A stretch of DNA of 64,000 bases, from positions 1 to 64,000 of the forward strand of contig JAYRMR010000020.1 in assembly GCA_041912595.1 (NCBI GenBank), in the 5' to 3' direction. Every line of letters starts with the position of its first letter. The first letter of the stretch is position 1. The notes below the pieces were generated by a model that had not been told where the DNA came from, searched no databases, and saw only the letters and a list, made by a program, of their open reading frames with translations. This DNA is from Roseateles_B sp041912595. Its GTDB lineage: Bacteria > Pseudomonadota > Gammaproteobacteria > Burkholderiales > Burkholderiaceae_C. The position numbers were made by a program, and so were the translations under genes. Below are positions 1 to 10,245 of this stretch, piece by piece.

Positions 1-870
1 GAGGCCAAGGCCATGCTGGGCAAGGTGCCCGGCAACATCGAGGCCATCCGCCCGATGAAGGACGGCGTGATCGCCGACTTCGTCATCACCGAGCAGATGA
101 TCAAGCAGTTCATCAAGATGGTGCATGACACCAAGCTGCTGCGCCCGTCTCCCTGCATCATCATCTGCGTGCCCTGCGGCTCGACCCAGGTGGAAAAGCG
201 CGCGATCCGTGACGCCGCCCTGGGCGCCGGCGCCTCGCGCGTGGAACTGATCGAGGAACCCATGGCCGCGGCCATCGGTGCCGGTCTGCCGGTCTCGGAA
301 GCCTCCGGCTCCATGGTCATCGACATCGGCGGCGGCACCACCGAGGTCGGCGTGATCTCGCTGGGCGGCATGGTCTACAAGGGCTCGGTCCGCGTCGGCG
401 GCGACAAGTTCGACGAAGCCATCATCAACTACATCCGCCGCAACTACGGCATGCTGATCGGCGAGCCCACCGCGGAAGCCATCAAGAAGCAGATCGGCTC
501 GGCCTTCCCCGGCTCCGAGGTGAAGGAGATGGAAGTCAAGGGCCGCAACCTCAGCGAGGGCGTGCCGCGCAGCTTCACCATCTCGTCCAACGAGATCCTG
601 GAAGCCCTGACCGACCCGCTGAACCAGATCGTCTCCGCCGTGAAGAACGCGCTGGAGCAGACGCCGCCCGAGCTGGGCGCCGACATCGCCGAGCGCGGCA
701 TGATGCTGACCGGCGGTGGCGCCCTGCTGCGTGACCTGGACCGCCTGCTGGCCGAGGAAACCGGCCTGCCGGTGCTCGTGGCCGAAGACCCGCTGACCTG
801 CGTGGTGCGCGGTTGCGGCATGGCCCTCGAACACATGGAACGCCTCGGCTCCATCTTCGCTTCGGAGTGA
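1..870 (+). CDS. mreB: Rod shape-determining protein MreB (3' part, start outside window)
   Basis: Actin-like ATPase that forms filaments under the inner membrane and guides the elongasome in rod-shaped cells. The visible 289 codons are open from base 1, so the gene is cut by the window edge. About 58 N-terminal residues appear missing against the usual ~347. The actin-fold phosphate-2 loop (DIGGGTTEVGVIS), the segment IIICVPCGST and the adenosine-loop glycines (LTGGGALLRDLD) are all present. It is first in a same-strand series with mreC, mreD, mrdA and rodA. The 155-bp gap to mreC holds a short hairpin but no gene, so mreB could be transcribed separately from the rest. Identification is certain. 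Confidence 0.98.
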   Translation, partial: EAKAMLGKVPGNIEAIRPMKDGVIADFVITEQMIKQFIKMVHDTKLLRPSPCIIICVPCGSTQVEKRAIRDAALGAGASRVELIEEPMAAAIGAGLPVSEASGSMVIDIGGGTTEVGVISLGGMVYKGSVRVGGDKFDEAIINYIRRNYGMLIGEPTAEAIKKQIGSAFPGSEVKEMEVKGRNLSEGVPRSFTISSNEILEALTDPLNQIVSAVKNALEQTPPELGADIAERGMMLTGGGALLRDLDRLLAEETGLPVLVAEDPLTCVVRGCGMALEHMERLGSIFASE

Positions 871-919
871 GGCCTGCTGCGCGGCCGCCATGCGTCGTCG
901 GGCGGTGCTCGGGATCCTC

Positions 920-936
920 ACGTACCTCCCGTACGT
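920..936. repeat. Short hairpin in the mreB-mreC intergenic gap
   Basis: Perfect 6-bp inverted repeat (ACGTAC / GTACGT) with a 5-nt loop (CTCCC), in the 155-bp non-coding gap. No T-tract follows, so it is not a standard intrinsic terminator. It could be an attenuator, an RNA-processing site or a fragment of a dispersed element. Confidence 0.45.
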
Positions 937-1025
937 TCCGGTCCCTGCGCTCCGTCCGCCTAGCCTGGCGCCCGCTCGCGACGGCCCGATACACCGTGAT
1001 GGCCTGACCAACTAGTTCGCAAGCC

Positions 1026-2042
1026 ATGCCCTTCGGCACCCTGGAGCGCAATGCGCCGCCGCTGTTCCGCCAAGGCCCCTCGGCCTTGACGCGGCTGCTG
1101 CTGTGCGCGGCCTTCGCCATCTTCCTGATGGTGCTGGATGCCCGCTTCCAGGTGGCCCAGCCGGCGCGCACGGCCGTGGCGCTGGTGCTGAGCCCGGCGC
1201 AGCGCCTGCTGCTGTCGCCCGTGGATGCCTGGGAGAACCTGGGTGACTATCTGCGCGGCATGAAGCGCGCGATGGAAGCCGAGGACCTCGCCCGGCGCCA
1301 GCTGGTGGCGCAGGCCGAGCGCCTGTCCCGCGCGCAGCAGCTGCAGGCGGAGAACCAGCGCCTGCGCGAGCTGCTCAAGATGCAGCACGCCCAGACCGTG
1401 AGCTCGGTGGCGGCCGAGGTGCTCTACGAGGCGCCGGACCCGTACTCGCGCCGCGTCAGCATCGACCGCGGCAGCCAGCACGGCGTGCACCTGAGCTCGC
1501 CCGTGATCACCGAGGCCGGCGTGCTGGGGCAGGTCACCCGCGTCTACACCTTCTCGTCCGAGGTGACGCTCATCACCGACAAGGACGCCGCCATTCCCGT
1601 GCTCAACACCCGCACCCAGCAGCGCGGCGTGGCCTTCGGCGGCGAGCGGGGCCTCGAGCTGCGCTTCACCGCCGCCAATGCCGACATCCAGGCGGGCGAT
1701 GTGCTCTCCACCTCGGGCCTGGACGGCATCTATCCGCCGGGTCTGCCGGTGGCCAAGGTGGCGCAGGTCGAGCGCCGCGGTGACACCAGCTTCGCCCGCG
1801 TGAGCCTGCAGGCCACGGTGCCGGTGGACAGCGTGCGCCACGTGCTGGTGCTGGCGCCCCTGGCCGTCCACGAGGCCGCCCGCACCGAGGCTGCCGAGGC
1901 CGCGGCCAAGGAAGCGCAGGCCCTGGCCGAGCGCAAGGCGCAGGTCAAGGCCGAGGCCAAGCAGCGCGCGGCCGAGCAAAAAGCCGCGAAGGAGGCCGCG
2001 AAGGATGCGGCCAAGGACAGCAAGGGAGGATCGACGCGATGA
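1026..2042 (+). CDS. mreC: Rod shape-determining protein MreC
   Basis: Bitopic inner-membrane scaffold that links MreB to PBP2/RodA. One N-terminal membrane helix (about residues 18-38, LLLCAAFAIFLMVLD) is followed by a coiled coil (about 80-118, rich in E/R/Q/L) and the periplasmic beta-barrel domain (RRVSIDRGSQHGV, GVLGQVTRV, GLDGIYPPGLPVAKV). The C-terminus carries an unusual ~60-residue Ala/Lys/Glu-rich helical tail from about residue 280. At 338 residues it is longer than many MreC proteins because of that tail. Its stop overlaps the mreD start (ATGA), indicating translational coupling. Confidence 0.96.
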   Translation: MPFGTLERNAPPLFRQGPSALTRLLLCAAFAIFLMVLDARFQVAQPARTAVALVLSPAQRLLLSPVDAWENLGDYLRGMKRAMEAEDLARRQLVAQAERLSRAQQLQAENQRLRELLKMQHAQTVSSVAAEVLYEAPDPYSRRVSIDRGSQHGVHLSSPVITEAGVLGQVTRVYTFSSEVTLITDKDAAIPVLNTRTQQRGVAFGGERGLELRFTAANADIQAGDVLSTSGLDGIYPPGLPVAKVAQVERRGDTSFARVSLQATVPVDSVRHVLVLAPLAVHEAARTEAAEAAAKEAQALAERKAQVKAEAKQRAAEQKAAKEAAKDAAKDSKGGSTR

Positions 2043-2560
2043 TCATGCCGCGCGCCGCCAGCCAGCTGCTGCTGCCGGCCAACCCCCTCTTCATCGCCTT
2101 CAGCCTGCTCGCGGCCCTGCTGCTGGACATGGTGCCGCTCGGCCGGCAGCCGGCCATGCCGGACTTCCTGTCCATCGTGCTGGTGTTCTGGAACGTGCAC
2201 CAGCCGCGCCGGGTCAATGTCGGCTGGGCTTTCCTCTTCGGCTTGCTGGTCGATGTGCACCACGGCGCCCTGCTGGGGCAGCATGCCCTGGCCTACAGCG
2301 GCCTGAGCTTCGGCGCGGTGGCCCTGCACCGCCGCCTGCCCTGGTTCACCCGATGGGGTCAGGCCTTGCATGTGCTGCCGCTGTTCGCGCTGGCGCATGC
2401 CGTGTCCCTGGTCGTGCGCCTGGCCGTGGGCGGCATGTGGCCGGGCTGGCCGCTGCTGCTGGCGCCGTTCATCGAGGCCCTGCTGTGGCCGATGGCCAGC
2501 TGGATCCTGCTGGCGCCGCAGCGCCGGCCGCCGGACCGCGACGACCACCGCCCGCTGTGA
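2039..2560 (+). CDS. mreD: Rod shape-determining protein MreD
   Basis: Small multi-spanning inner-membrane partner of MreC in the elongasome. The 173 residues form about five hydrophobic segments with the family pattern PDFLSIVLVFWNVHQPRRVNVGWAF early in the protein (quoted span abridged in function: membrane helix 2 region, residues about 40-65). The start overlaps the mreC stop by 4 bp. It lies immediately before mrdA, the usual order in proteobacteria. A near-match of the dispersed GTCAGGTCTTG motif (one mismatch) lies inside the gene at 2358-2368. Confidence 0.94.
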   Translation: MIMPRAASQLLLPANPLFIAFSLLAALLLDMVPLGRQPAMPDFLSIVLVFWNVHQPRRVNVGWAFLFGLLVDVHHGALLGQHALAYSGLSFGAVALHRRLPWFTRWGQALHVLPLFALAHAVSLVVRLAVGGMWPGWPLLLAPFIEALLWPMASWILLAPQRRPPDRDDHRPL

Positions 2561-2579
2561 GGCGGGTCTGCCAGCGCCC

Positions 2580-4682
2580 ATGACCCAGCTGCACAACGTC
2601 CAACAGGAGCAGTCGCGCTTTCGCGTGCGCGTGCTCGCGGCCGCGGGCTTCGTGCTCTTCTGCTTCGGCCTGCTCGCCTCGCGCCTCGTCTACCTGCAGG
2701 TGATGCAGCACGAGACGCTGCTGGAGCGGGCCGAGTCCAACCGCGTCACCGTCGTCCCCATCGTGCCCAACCGCGGCCTGATCGTGGACCGCAACGGCGT
2801 GGTGCTGGCCAGCAACTACTCGGCCTACACCCTCGAGATCACGCCGTCCAAGGTGGCGGACCTCGAGGCCACCATCAATGCGCTCGCCGAGGTCGTGGAG
2901 ATCCAGGGCCGCGACCGCAAGCGCTTCAAGCGCCTGATGGAGGAGAGCAAGAACTTCGAGTCCCTGCCCATCCGCACCAAGCTGACGGACGCCGAGGTGG
3001 CGCGCTTCGCCGCGCAGCGCTTCCGCTTCCCCGGCGTGGACATCAAGGCGCGGCTCTTCCGCAGCTACCCGCTGGGCGAGGTGGGCAGCCACCTGATCGG
3101 CTACATCGGCCGCATCAACCAGGCCGAGAAGAAGTCCATGGAAGAGTGGGCGGACGAGGACATCGCCAACTACCGCGGCACCGAGTACATCGGCAAGCTG
3201 GGCCTGGAGCAGTACTACGAGCGCGAGTTGCACGGCCAGACCGGCTTCGAGCAGATGGAGACGAGCGCCGCCGGCCGCGCCGTGCGCCGCCTGCGCCACC
3301 AGCCGCCCACGCCGGGCAACACGCTGAAGCTCTCGATCGACATCCGTCTGCAGGCTCTGGTCGAAGAGCTGTTCAAGGACCGCCGCGGGGCGCTCGTCGC
3401 CATCGATCCGCGCAACGGCGAGGTGCTGGCCTTCGTCTCCAAGCCCACCTTCGATCCCAACCTCTTCGTCGACGGCATCGACGCCGACAGCTGGGCGGCG
3501 CTCAACGAGGACATCGACAAGCCGCTGCTCAACCGCGCCCTGCGCGGCACCTACCCGCCGGGCTCCACCTTCAAGCCGCTGATGGCCATGGCCGCGCTCA
3601 ACAGCGGCAAGCGCGCCGCGAGCACGGTCATCATGGACAACCTGACCTACAGCTTCGGTGGCCGCACCTTCGGCAGCCCGGAGACCGACCGCCCCGGGCC
3701 CAAGGACATGCGCCTGGCCATCGTCAGCTCCTCCAACGTCTACTTCTACAGCCTCGCCAACGAGATGGGCGTGGACCTCATCCATGACCAGCTCGAACCC
3801 TTCGGCCTCGGCCGCAAGACCGGCATCGATCTGCTCGGCGAGGTCACGGGGGACCTGCCCTCGCAGGAGTGGAAGCGCAAGAAGTTCAGGAAGGCGGAGC
3901 AGCAGAAGTGGTACGCCGGCGAGACCATCTCGCTGGGCATCGGCCAGGGCTACAACAACTTCACCATGCTGCAGATGGCCACGGCCTACGCCACGCTCTC
4001 GACCGGCGGCCAGCGCTTCAAGCCGCGCCTGGTGCGGGAGATCGAGGACGTCGTGCAGCACCAGGGCCGGCGCATCGCCAGCGAGGCGCTGGACCCGATC
4101 CCGCTCAAGCCCGAGCAGGTGGACGTCATCCGCAATGCCATGAACGGCGTGACGCTGGAGGGCACCTCGCGCCAGGTCTTCATGGGTGCGCCCTACCAGA
4201 GCGCCGGCAAGACCGGCACGGCGCAGGCCATCGGCCTGAAGGCCGGTGAGAAGTACAGCAGCATCAAGGCCGACGAGCACAAGCGGGACCACTCGCTCTA
4301 CGTCGCCTTCGCGCCGGTGGACAAGCCCGCCATCGCCCTGGCCGTGATCGTGGAGAACGCCGGCTGGGGCTCGGGGGCGGCTGCGCCCATTGCGCGCCGT
4401 GTCTTCGACTACGCGCTGCTGGGCCAGTACCCGAGCGAGGAAGACATCGCCCAGACCCAGCAGGGCAAGACCATGGCGCCGGTCGGCGCACCGCGCAAGG
4501 CCGGCGACGTGCCGCTGCCCGGGCAGGGCGTGCTGGTGCCACTGGCGACGCGCCCGGTGCCGGCGGCATCGGCGCCGGCGTCAGGCGTGCTGCCGGCGTC
4601 CGCCCCTGCGACGGCTGCGGCCTCATCGCCGGCCCGTGACGCGTCACGGCCCCTGCCTGCCGCCAGCGGAGCCCGCCCATGA
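2580..4682 (+). CDS. mrdA: Peptidoglycan D,D-transpeptidase MrdA (PBP2)
   Basis: Elongation-specific class B penicillin-binding protein that cross-links lateral-wall peptidoglycan with RodA. I chose the ATG at 2580 (protein begins MTQLHNVQQEQSRFRVRVL), giving 700 residues. An upstream in-frame extension would be the out-of-frame image of mreD. One N-terminal membrane helix lies at about residues 18-40. The dimerization/pedestal domain (PNRGLIVDRNGVVLA) precedes the transpeptidase domain. The active-site motif STFK has its nucleophile at Ser329, followed by SSN (SSSNVYF) and KTG (SAGKTGTAQ). The last ~60 residues are an Ala/Pro-rich tail, not part of the catalytic fold. Its stop overlaps the rodA start. 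Confidence 0.97.
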   Translation: MTQLHNVQQEQSRFRVRVLAAAGFVLFCFGLLASRLVYLQVMQHETLLERAESNRVTVVPIVPNRGLIVDRNGVVLASNYSAYTLEITPSKVADLEATINALAEVVEIQGRDRKRFKRLMEESKNFESLPIRTKLTDAEVARFAAQRFRFPGVDIKARLFRSYPLGEVGSHLIGYIGRINQAEKKSMEEWADEDIANYRGTEYIGKLGLEQYYERELHGQTGFEQMETSAAGRAVRRLRHQPPTPGNTLKLSIDIRLQALVEELFKDRRGALVAIDPRNGEVLAFVSKPTFDPNLFVDGIDADSWAALNEDIDKPLLNRALRGTYPPGSTFKPLMAMAALNSGKRAASTVIMDNLTYSFGGRTFGSPETDRPGPKDMRLAIVSSSNVYFYSLANEMGVDLIHDQLEPFGLGRKTGIDLLGEVTGDLPSQEWKRKKFRKAEQQKWYAGETISLGIGQGYNNFTMLQMATAYATLSTGGQRFKPRLVREIEDVVQHQGRRIASEALDPIPLKPEQVDVIRNAMNGVTLEGTSRQVFMGAPYQSAGKTGTAQAIGLKAGEKYSSIKADEHKRDHSLYVAFAPVDKPAIALAVIVENAGWGSGAAAPIARRVFDYALLGQYPSEEDIAQTQQGKTMAPVGAPRKAGDVPLPGQGVLVPLATRPVPAASAPASGVLPASAPATAAASSPARDASRPLPAASGARP

Positions 4683-5836
4683 ACAACAGCTTCAGCCTGC
4701 AGGCCCTGCGCGGCCACATCCGCCCCTGGACCGAGGGCCTGGACTGGGTCGTGCTGCTGGCCGTGGCCTGGCTGATGGGCCTCGGGCTGCTGTGCATGTA
4801 CTCGGCGGGCTTCGACCACGGCACCCGCTTCGTCGACCACCTGCGCAACGGCCTGCTGAGCCTGGCGCTGATGTTCGCCATGGCCCAGGTGCCGCCGCAG
4901 CGCCTCGTCAAGATCGCCGTGCCGCTCTACACCGTCGGTGTGCTGCTGCTGCTGGCCACGGCCCTCTTTGGCGTGACCAAGAAGGGCGCCACGCGCTGGC
5001 TGAATGTGGGCATCACGCAGATCCAGCCGTCCGAGATTCTCAAGATCGCCATGCCGCTGATGCTGGCGTGGTGGTTCCAGAAGCGCGAGGGCCTGCTGCG
5101 GCTGCCCGACTTCGTGGCTGCCTTCGTGCTGCTGGCCGTGCCCGTCGGGCTCATCGCCAAGCAGCCCGACCTCGGCACCTCGCTGCTGGTGCTGGCCGCG
5201 GGGCTCTACGTGATCTTCTTCGCCGGCCTGTCCTGGAAGCTGATCCTGCCGGTGATGGTGGCCGGCGGCATCGGCATCACGGCGCTCGTCATGAGCGAGG
5301 AGCAGATCTGCCAGCCCGACGTGACCTGGCCGGTGCTGCGCGAGTACCAGAAGCACCGCGTCTGCACGCTGCTGGACCCCAGCAAGGACCCGCTGGGCAA
5401 GGGCTTCCACATCATCCAGGGCGGCATCGCCATCGGTTCGGGCGGCGTGACCGGCAAGGGCTTCATGAAGGGCACGCAGACCCACCTGGAGTTCATCCCC
5501 GAGCGCACCACCGACTTCATCTTCGCGGCCTATGGCGAGGAGTTCGGCCTGCTGGGCGCGGCGGCGCTGCTGCTGGGCTTCACCGTGCTCATCCTGCGGG
5601 GGCTCGTGATCGCCTTCGAGGCGCCCACGCTCTTCGGCCGGCTCATGGCCGGCGCCGTGACGCTGTCCTTCTTCACCTATGTCTTCGTGAACATGGGCAT
5701 GGTCAGCGGCATCCTGCCGGTGGTGGGCGTGCCGCTGCCCTTCATCTCCTATGGCGGCACGGCGATGGTGATGCTGGGCCTGAGCCTCGGCATCCTGCTG
5801 AGCATCGCCAAGTCCAAGCGCTACAAGCGGCGCTGA
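4679..5836 (+). CDS. rodA: Peptidoglycan glycosyltransferase RodA (SEDS family)
   Basis: Polytopic SEDS protein that polymerises lipid II during side-wall growth, paired with PBP2. The 385 residues have about ten membrane segments. SEDS signatures are visible: ATRWLNVGITQIQPSE, AKQPDLGTSLL, a large periplasmic loop containing KGFHIIQGGIAIGSGG, FIPERTTDFIFAAYGEE, and the C-terminal GILPVVGVPLPFISYGG. The start codon overlaps the mrdA stop (ATGA). The gene ends 11 bp from the end of the convergent sensor-kinase gene, and I see no terminator in that gap. Confidence 0.97.
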   Translation: MNNSFSLQALRGHIRPWTEGLDWVVLLAVAWLMGLGLLCMYSAGFDHGTRFVDHLRNGLLSLALMFAMAQVPPQRLVKIAVPLYTVGVLLLLATALFGVTKKGATRWLNVGITQIQPSEILKIAMPLMLAWWFQKREGLLRLPDFVAAFVLLAVPVGLIAKQPDLGTSLLVLAAGLYVIFFAGLSWKLILPVMVAGGIGITALVMSEEQICQPDVTWPVLREYQKHRVCTLLDPSKDPLGKGFHIIQGGIAIGSGGVTGKGFMKGTQTHLEFIPERTTDFIFAAYGEEFGLLGAAALLLGFTVLILRGLVIAFEAPTLFGRLMAGAVTLSFFTYVFVNMGMVSGILPVVGVPLPFISYGGTAMVMLGLSLGILLSIAKSKRYKRR

Positions 5837-5847
5837 CGCCGCGGCGC

Positions 5848-7365
5848 TCAGGCCTCGGCGCCGTCGCTGCCAGCCTCCGGCGCGGCGGCCGGATGGGCAT
5901 GGAATCGGATGGTGAACCGGGCGCCCGGCCCCATGCCGTCGGGCTCCACGAAGCCCGGACGCCGCGGGCGGGCATCGTCGAGCGTCAGCTCCGCCTCGTG
6001 CTGCTGTGCGATCTCGCGCACGATGGCCAGGCCGAGCCCGGAGCCGTCGACATTCGTGCCCAGCGCCCGGTAGAAGGGCTGGAACACCTGCTCGCGCTCG
6101 GCCTCGGCGATGCCCGGACCGGAGTCCTCCACCTGCAGCACGCAGACCTGCCCGAACGGGTCCTCCACGATGCGCACGGTGATCGTGCCGCCCGGCGGCG
6201 TGTAGAGCAGGGCGTTGTCGACCAGATTGCGGATCAGCTCGCGGATGAGGATGGGATGCCCCAGGATGCGCAGGCTGCTGTGCTCGTCGTCCGGCCCCTC
6301 GTAGCCCAGGTCCAGGCGCTTGTCGAGCGCGCGCGGCACGAAGTCGCGCACCGTCTCCATCGCGATCTCGGGCAGGTTGATGTCGGAGCGCCGCGAGGCG
6401 TGCTCCTGGTCCTCGGCCCGCGCCATCGCGAGCAGCTGGTTGACCATGTGCGCCGCGCGCTGGCTGGACAGCGCGATCTGCTGCAGCGAGCGCCGGAGCT
6501 CCTGCGGCGAGCTGCGCCCCTCGTCGATCTCGCGCTGGGCCAGCTCCGCCTGCGTGCGCAGCCCGGCCAGCGGCGTCTTGAGCTGGTGCGCGGCGTCGGC
6601 CAGGAAGTGCTTCTGCGTGCTCAGCGACTGGTCCAGGCGCTGCAGCAGGTCATTGATGGCGTGCACCAGCGGGGCCACTTCGTCAGGGATGCGGCGCTCG
6701 TCGATGGGGCTGAGGTCCGAGCTGTCCCGCGAGCGGATCCGGCGCTGCAGCTCGTTGAGCGGCGCGATGCCGCGCGCCAGCGCCAGCCACACCAGCAGCA
6801 CGGCCAGCGGCAGGATCACGAACTGCGGCAGGATCACGCCCTTGATGATCTCGTTGGTGAGCCGCGAGCGCTTCCCCAGCGTCTCGGCCACCTGCACGAG
6901 CATCTGCCCCTTGGCATTGCCCTCGGGCGTCACCCACAGATAGGCCACGCGCACGCTCTCGTTGCTGACCTCGTCGTCGCGGAAGCTCAGCTCCCAGGGC
7001 ACGACGGCCTCGTCGGGGTTGGGGGCGGGCAGCTCCTTGTCGCCGCTCAGGAACTCGCCGCGCGGGCCCTGCACGAGGTAGTAGACGGTGTCGGACTCGT
7101 CGGCCCGCAGCAGGGCGGCCGCCTCGGGCGAAAGGGCGTAGCGGGAGCGCGCCGCGGCGGCGGCCGGGTTGCGCGGTTCCGCGGCCGCCTGCAGGCCCAG
7201 CGAACGGGCCATCTCGCCCAGCTCGCGGTCGTAGGGCTTGCTGGCAATGCCCTGGGCCACCAGCCAGGTCAGCGCGACGCTGATCGGCCAGATGACCAAG
7301 AGCGGCGCGAGCATCCAGTCGAGGATCTCGCCAAACAGGGAGCGTTGACCGCTGTCAGCAGGCAT
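5848..7365 (-). CDS. Two-component sensor histidine kinase, TctE/QseC-like
   Basis: Membrane sensor kinase of 505 residues, downstream of its response regulator. An N-terminal membrane helix (about 16-38) and a second (about 180-200, FVILPLAVLLVWLALARG) flank a ~140-residue periplasmic domain of the TctE type. A HAMP-like linker follows. The HisKA phospho-acceptor motif is HFLADAAHQLKTPLAGLRTQ. The HATPase domain shows the N box (NLVDNALLYTPPGG), G1 (DSGPGIAEAE), F box (FQPFYR) and G2 (GSGLGLAIV). The signal sensed cannot be read from the sequence. The family often controls carboxylate transport or envelope responses, but there is no transporter gene beside it here. Confidence 0.9.
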   Translation of the reverse strand: MPADSGQRSLFGEILDWMLAPLLVIWPISVALTWLVAQGIASKPYDRELGEMARSLGLQAAAEPRNPAAAAARSRYALSPEAAALLRADESDTVYYLVQGPRGEFLSGDKELPAPNPDEAVVPWELSFRDDEVSNESVRVAYLWVTPEGNAKGQMLVQVAETLGKRSRLTNEIIKGVILPQFVILPLAVLLVWLALARGIAPLNELQRRIRSRDSSDLSPIDERRIPDEVAPLVHAINDLLQRLDQSLSTQKHFLADAAHQLKTPLAGLRTQAELAQREIDEGRSSPQELRRSLQQIALSSQRAAHMVNQLLAMARAEDQEHASRRSDINLPEIAMETVRDFVPRALDKRLDLGYEGPDDEHSSLRILGHPILIRELIRNLVDNALLYTPPGGTITVRIVEDPFGQVCVLQVEDSGPGIAEAEREQVFQPFYRALGTNVDGSGLGLAIVREIAQQHEAELTLDDARPRRPGFVEPDGMGPGARFTIRFHAHPAAAPEAGSDGAEA

Positions 7366-7441
7366 CGCGGGCGGGCCTTCGCGAAGGCGGCAGGACCTCG
7401 CCCCTCGCAGGGTTCAGCGGCCGGGCAGGGCGGCGGCGCAT

Positions 7442-8113
<672 letters not shown>

Positions 8114-8231
8114 CGGTGTCTCCTTGGCCTTTGTCGCCCGGGAGGCGTGGGCGGCAGCATTCCTGCATTTTAGGGACTGGAATCGTTCTCAGGCTCCTGC
8201 CACTGTCTGTCAGCAGGCCGAGGACGAACTA

Positions 8232-8247
8232 CTGTACAAACATACAG
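8232..8247 (+). promoter_or_regulatory. LexA (SOS) box of recA
   Basis: CTGT-N8-ACAG with exact consensus spacing (CTGTACAAACATACAG), 52 bp upstream of the recA start. A -10-like CATAAT at 8255-8260 lies just downstream, so LexA binding would cover the -35 region, as in other recA promoters. Confidence 0.92.
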
Positions 8248-8283
8248 ATTCGGCCATAATGCAGGCACTCACAGGAGCAATCA

Positions 8284-9327
<1,044 letters not shown>

Positions 9328-9332
9328 GGTTC

Positions 9333-9362
9333 GGCATCCGGCATCCGGCATCTCGCATCCGG
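9333..9362. repeat. Short degenerate GGCATCC repeat downstream of recA
   Basis: Three to four degenerate copies of a 7-8 bp unit (CGGCATC / CGCATCC) directly after the recA stop. The rest of the 9328-9595 gap has no recognisable gene or terminator. It may be a local slippage product, and I assign no function. Confidence 0.4.
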
Positions 9363-9595
9363 TATTCGGGAGCCGGGCGCCGGAGGGGCGGGTTCACGTG
9401 GTCTGTGCTCGGCATGGGGACTCCGCAGGGGGACTCAGCATGGGAATCAGGCCGTGCGAGATGATTCCTCACGCCCGAGTACCGCCGCAACGGTCGCAGT
9501 CACCTTCACCGTCAAAGTCGCCGTCGCCGCCTCGTGGAAGCCAGGCCCGGCGGTCACTGCCGTCCTTCAACGCTTCCATGGCACGATGAAGCGAC

Positions 9596-10159
9596 ATGGT
9601 CACGCAATCCCCGTCTGATGATGAGGCCCCGGCGGCGTCGTCTCCCGCCCGACGCCCTTCGCTGCCGTCTGGTGCTGAGGCGCGTGCCATCGTGCAGCGC
9701 TTCTGGGCGCTCTACCAAGCCCGGCGCTGGGCCGACGCCCAGGCGCTGCTGGCGCCGCACGCCGAATGCCTCTGGTGGGCCACGCAGGAGCGTTTTCGAG
9801 GGGGCGAGGCCATCGTTCACGTGAACGCGGTCTACCCGGAAGGCTGGACCATCCACCTGATTGACCTGCAAACGCTGATGGATGGACGCGTGCTGAGCCT
9901 CGTGCGCGTGGAGCAGGACGGCAGCAACTTCTACGCCAACAGCTATTTCCATGTCCGTGACGGCCTGATCCAGCAGATCGATGAGTACTGGTCGGACCAG
10001 CAGCCGGCCCCGGCCTGGCGCTGTGATCCGCAAGCGCCGCTGCCGGGCCGAGCCGCCATGCCCGTCGACCGGCGCCAGGGCCTGCCCCTGCAGCTGCCGG
10101 CTGGCGCTGCGCCCTCCGAACTGCCGGCGCGCCCTCGGCACCCCGATGACATTGGCTGA
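9596..10159 (+). CDS. NTF2-like (SnoaL-type) domain protein
   Basis: 187-residue cytosolic protein whose central part (about residues 33-135) fits the NTF2-like cone fold used by SnoaL/DUF4440-type enzymes and polyketide cyclases: an initial helix ARAIVQRFWALYQARRWADA, then FRGGEAIVHVN and the closing strand region SYFHVRDGLIQQIDEYW. The flanks are low-complexity and probably disordered. No catalytic residues can be assigned, and substrate and role are unknown. It lies between recA and recX on the same strand (86 bp before recX), but nothing in the sequence links it to recombination. Confidence 0.7.
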   Translation: MVTQSPSDDEAPAASSPARRPSLPSGAEARAIVQRFWALYQARRWADAQALLAPHAECLWWATQERFRGGEAIVHVNAVYPEGWTIHLIDLQTLMDGRVLSLVRVEQDGSNFYANSYFHVRDGLIQQIDEYWSDQQPAPAWRCDPQAPLPGRAAMPVDRRQGLPLQLPAGAAPSELPARPRHPDDIG

Positions 10160-10245
10160 CGTCCCGCTCGCCCGGCCGACCGGCGACGCAATGAGGGCGG
10201 GTTCGCCCCTTCGCTGGCACGGCCGTCGAACGCGCTGAACCGCCC

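Noticed and set aside
9328..9595. Possible small gene on either strand between recA and the NTF2-like gene
   Set aside because: Frames are short, have no ribosome site and contain repeat-derived low-complexity residues.
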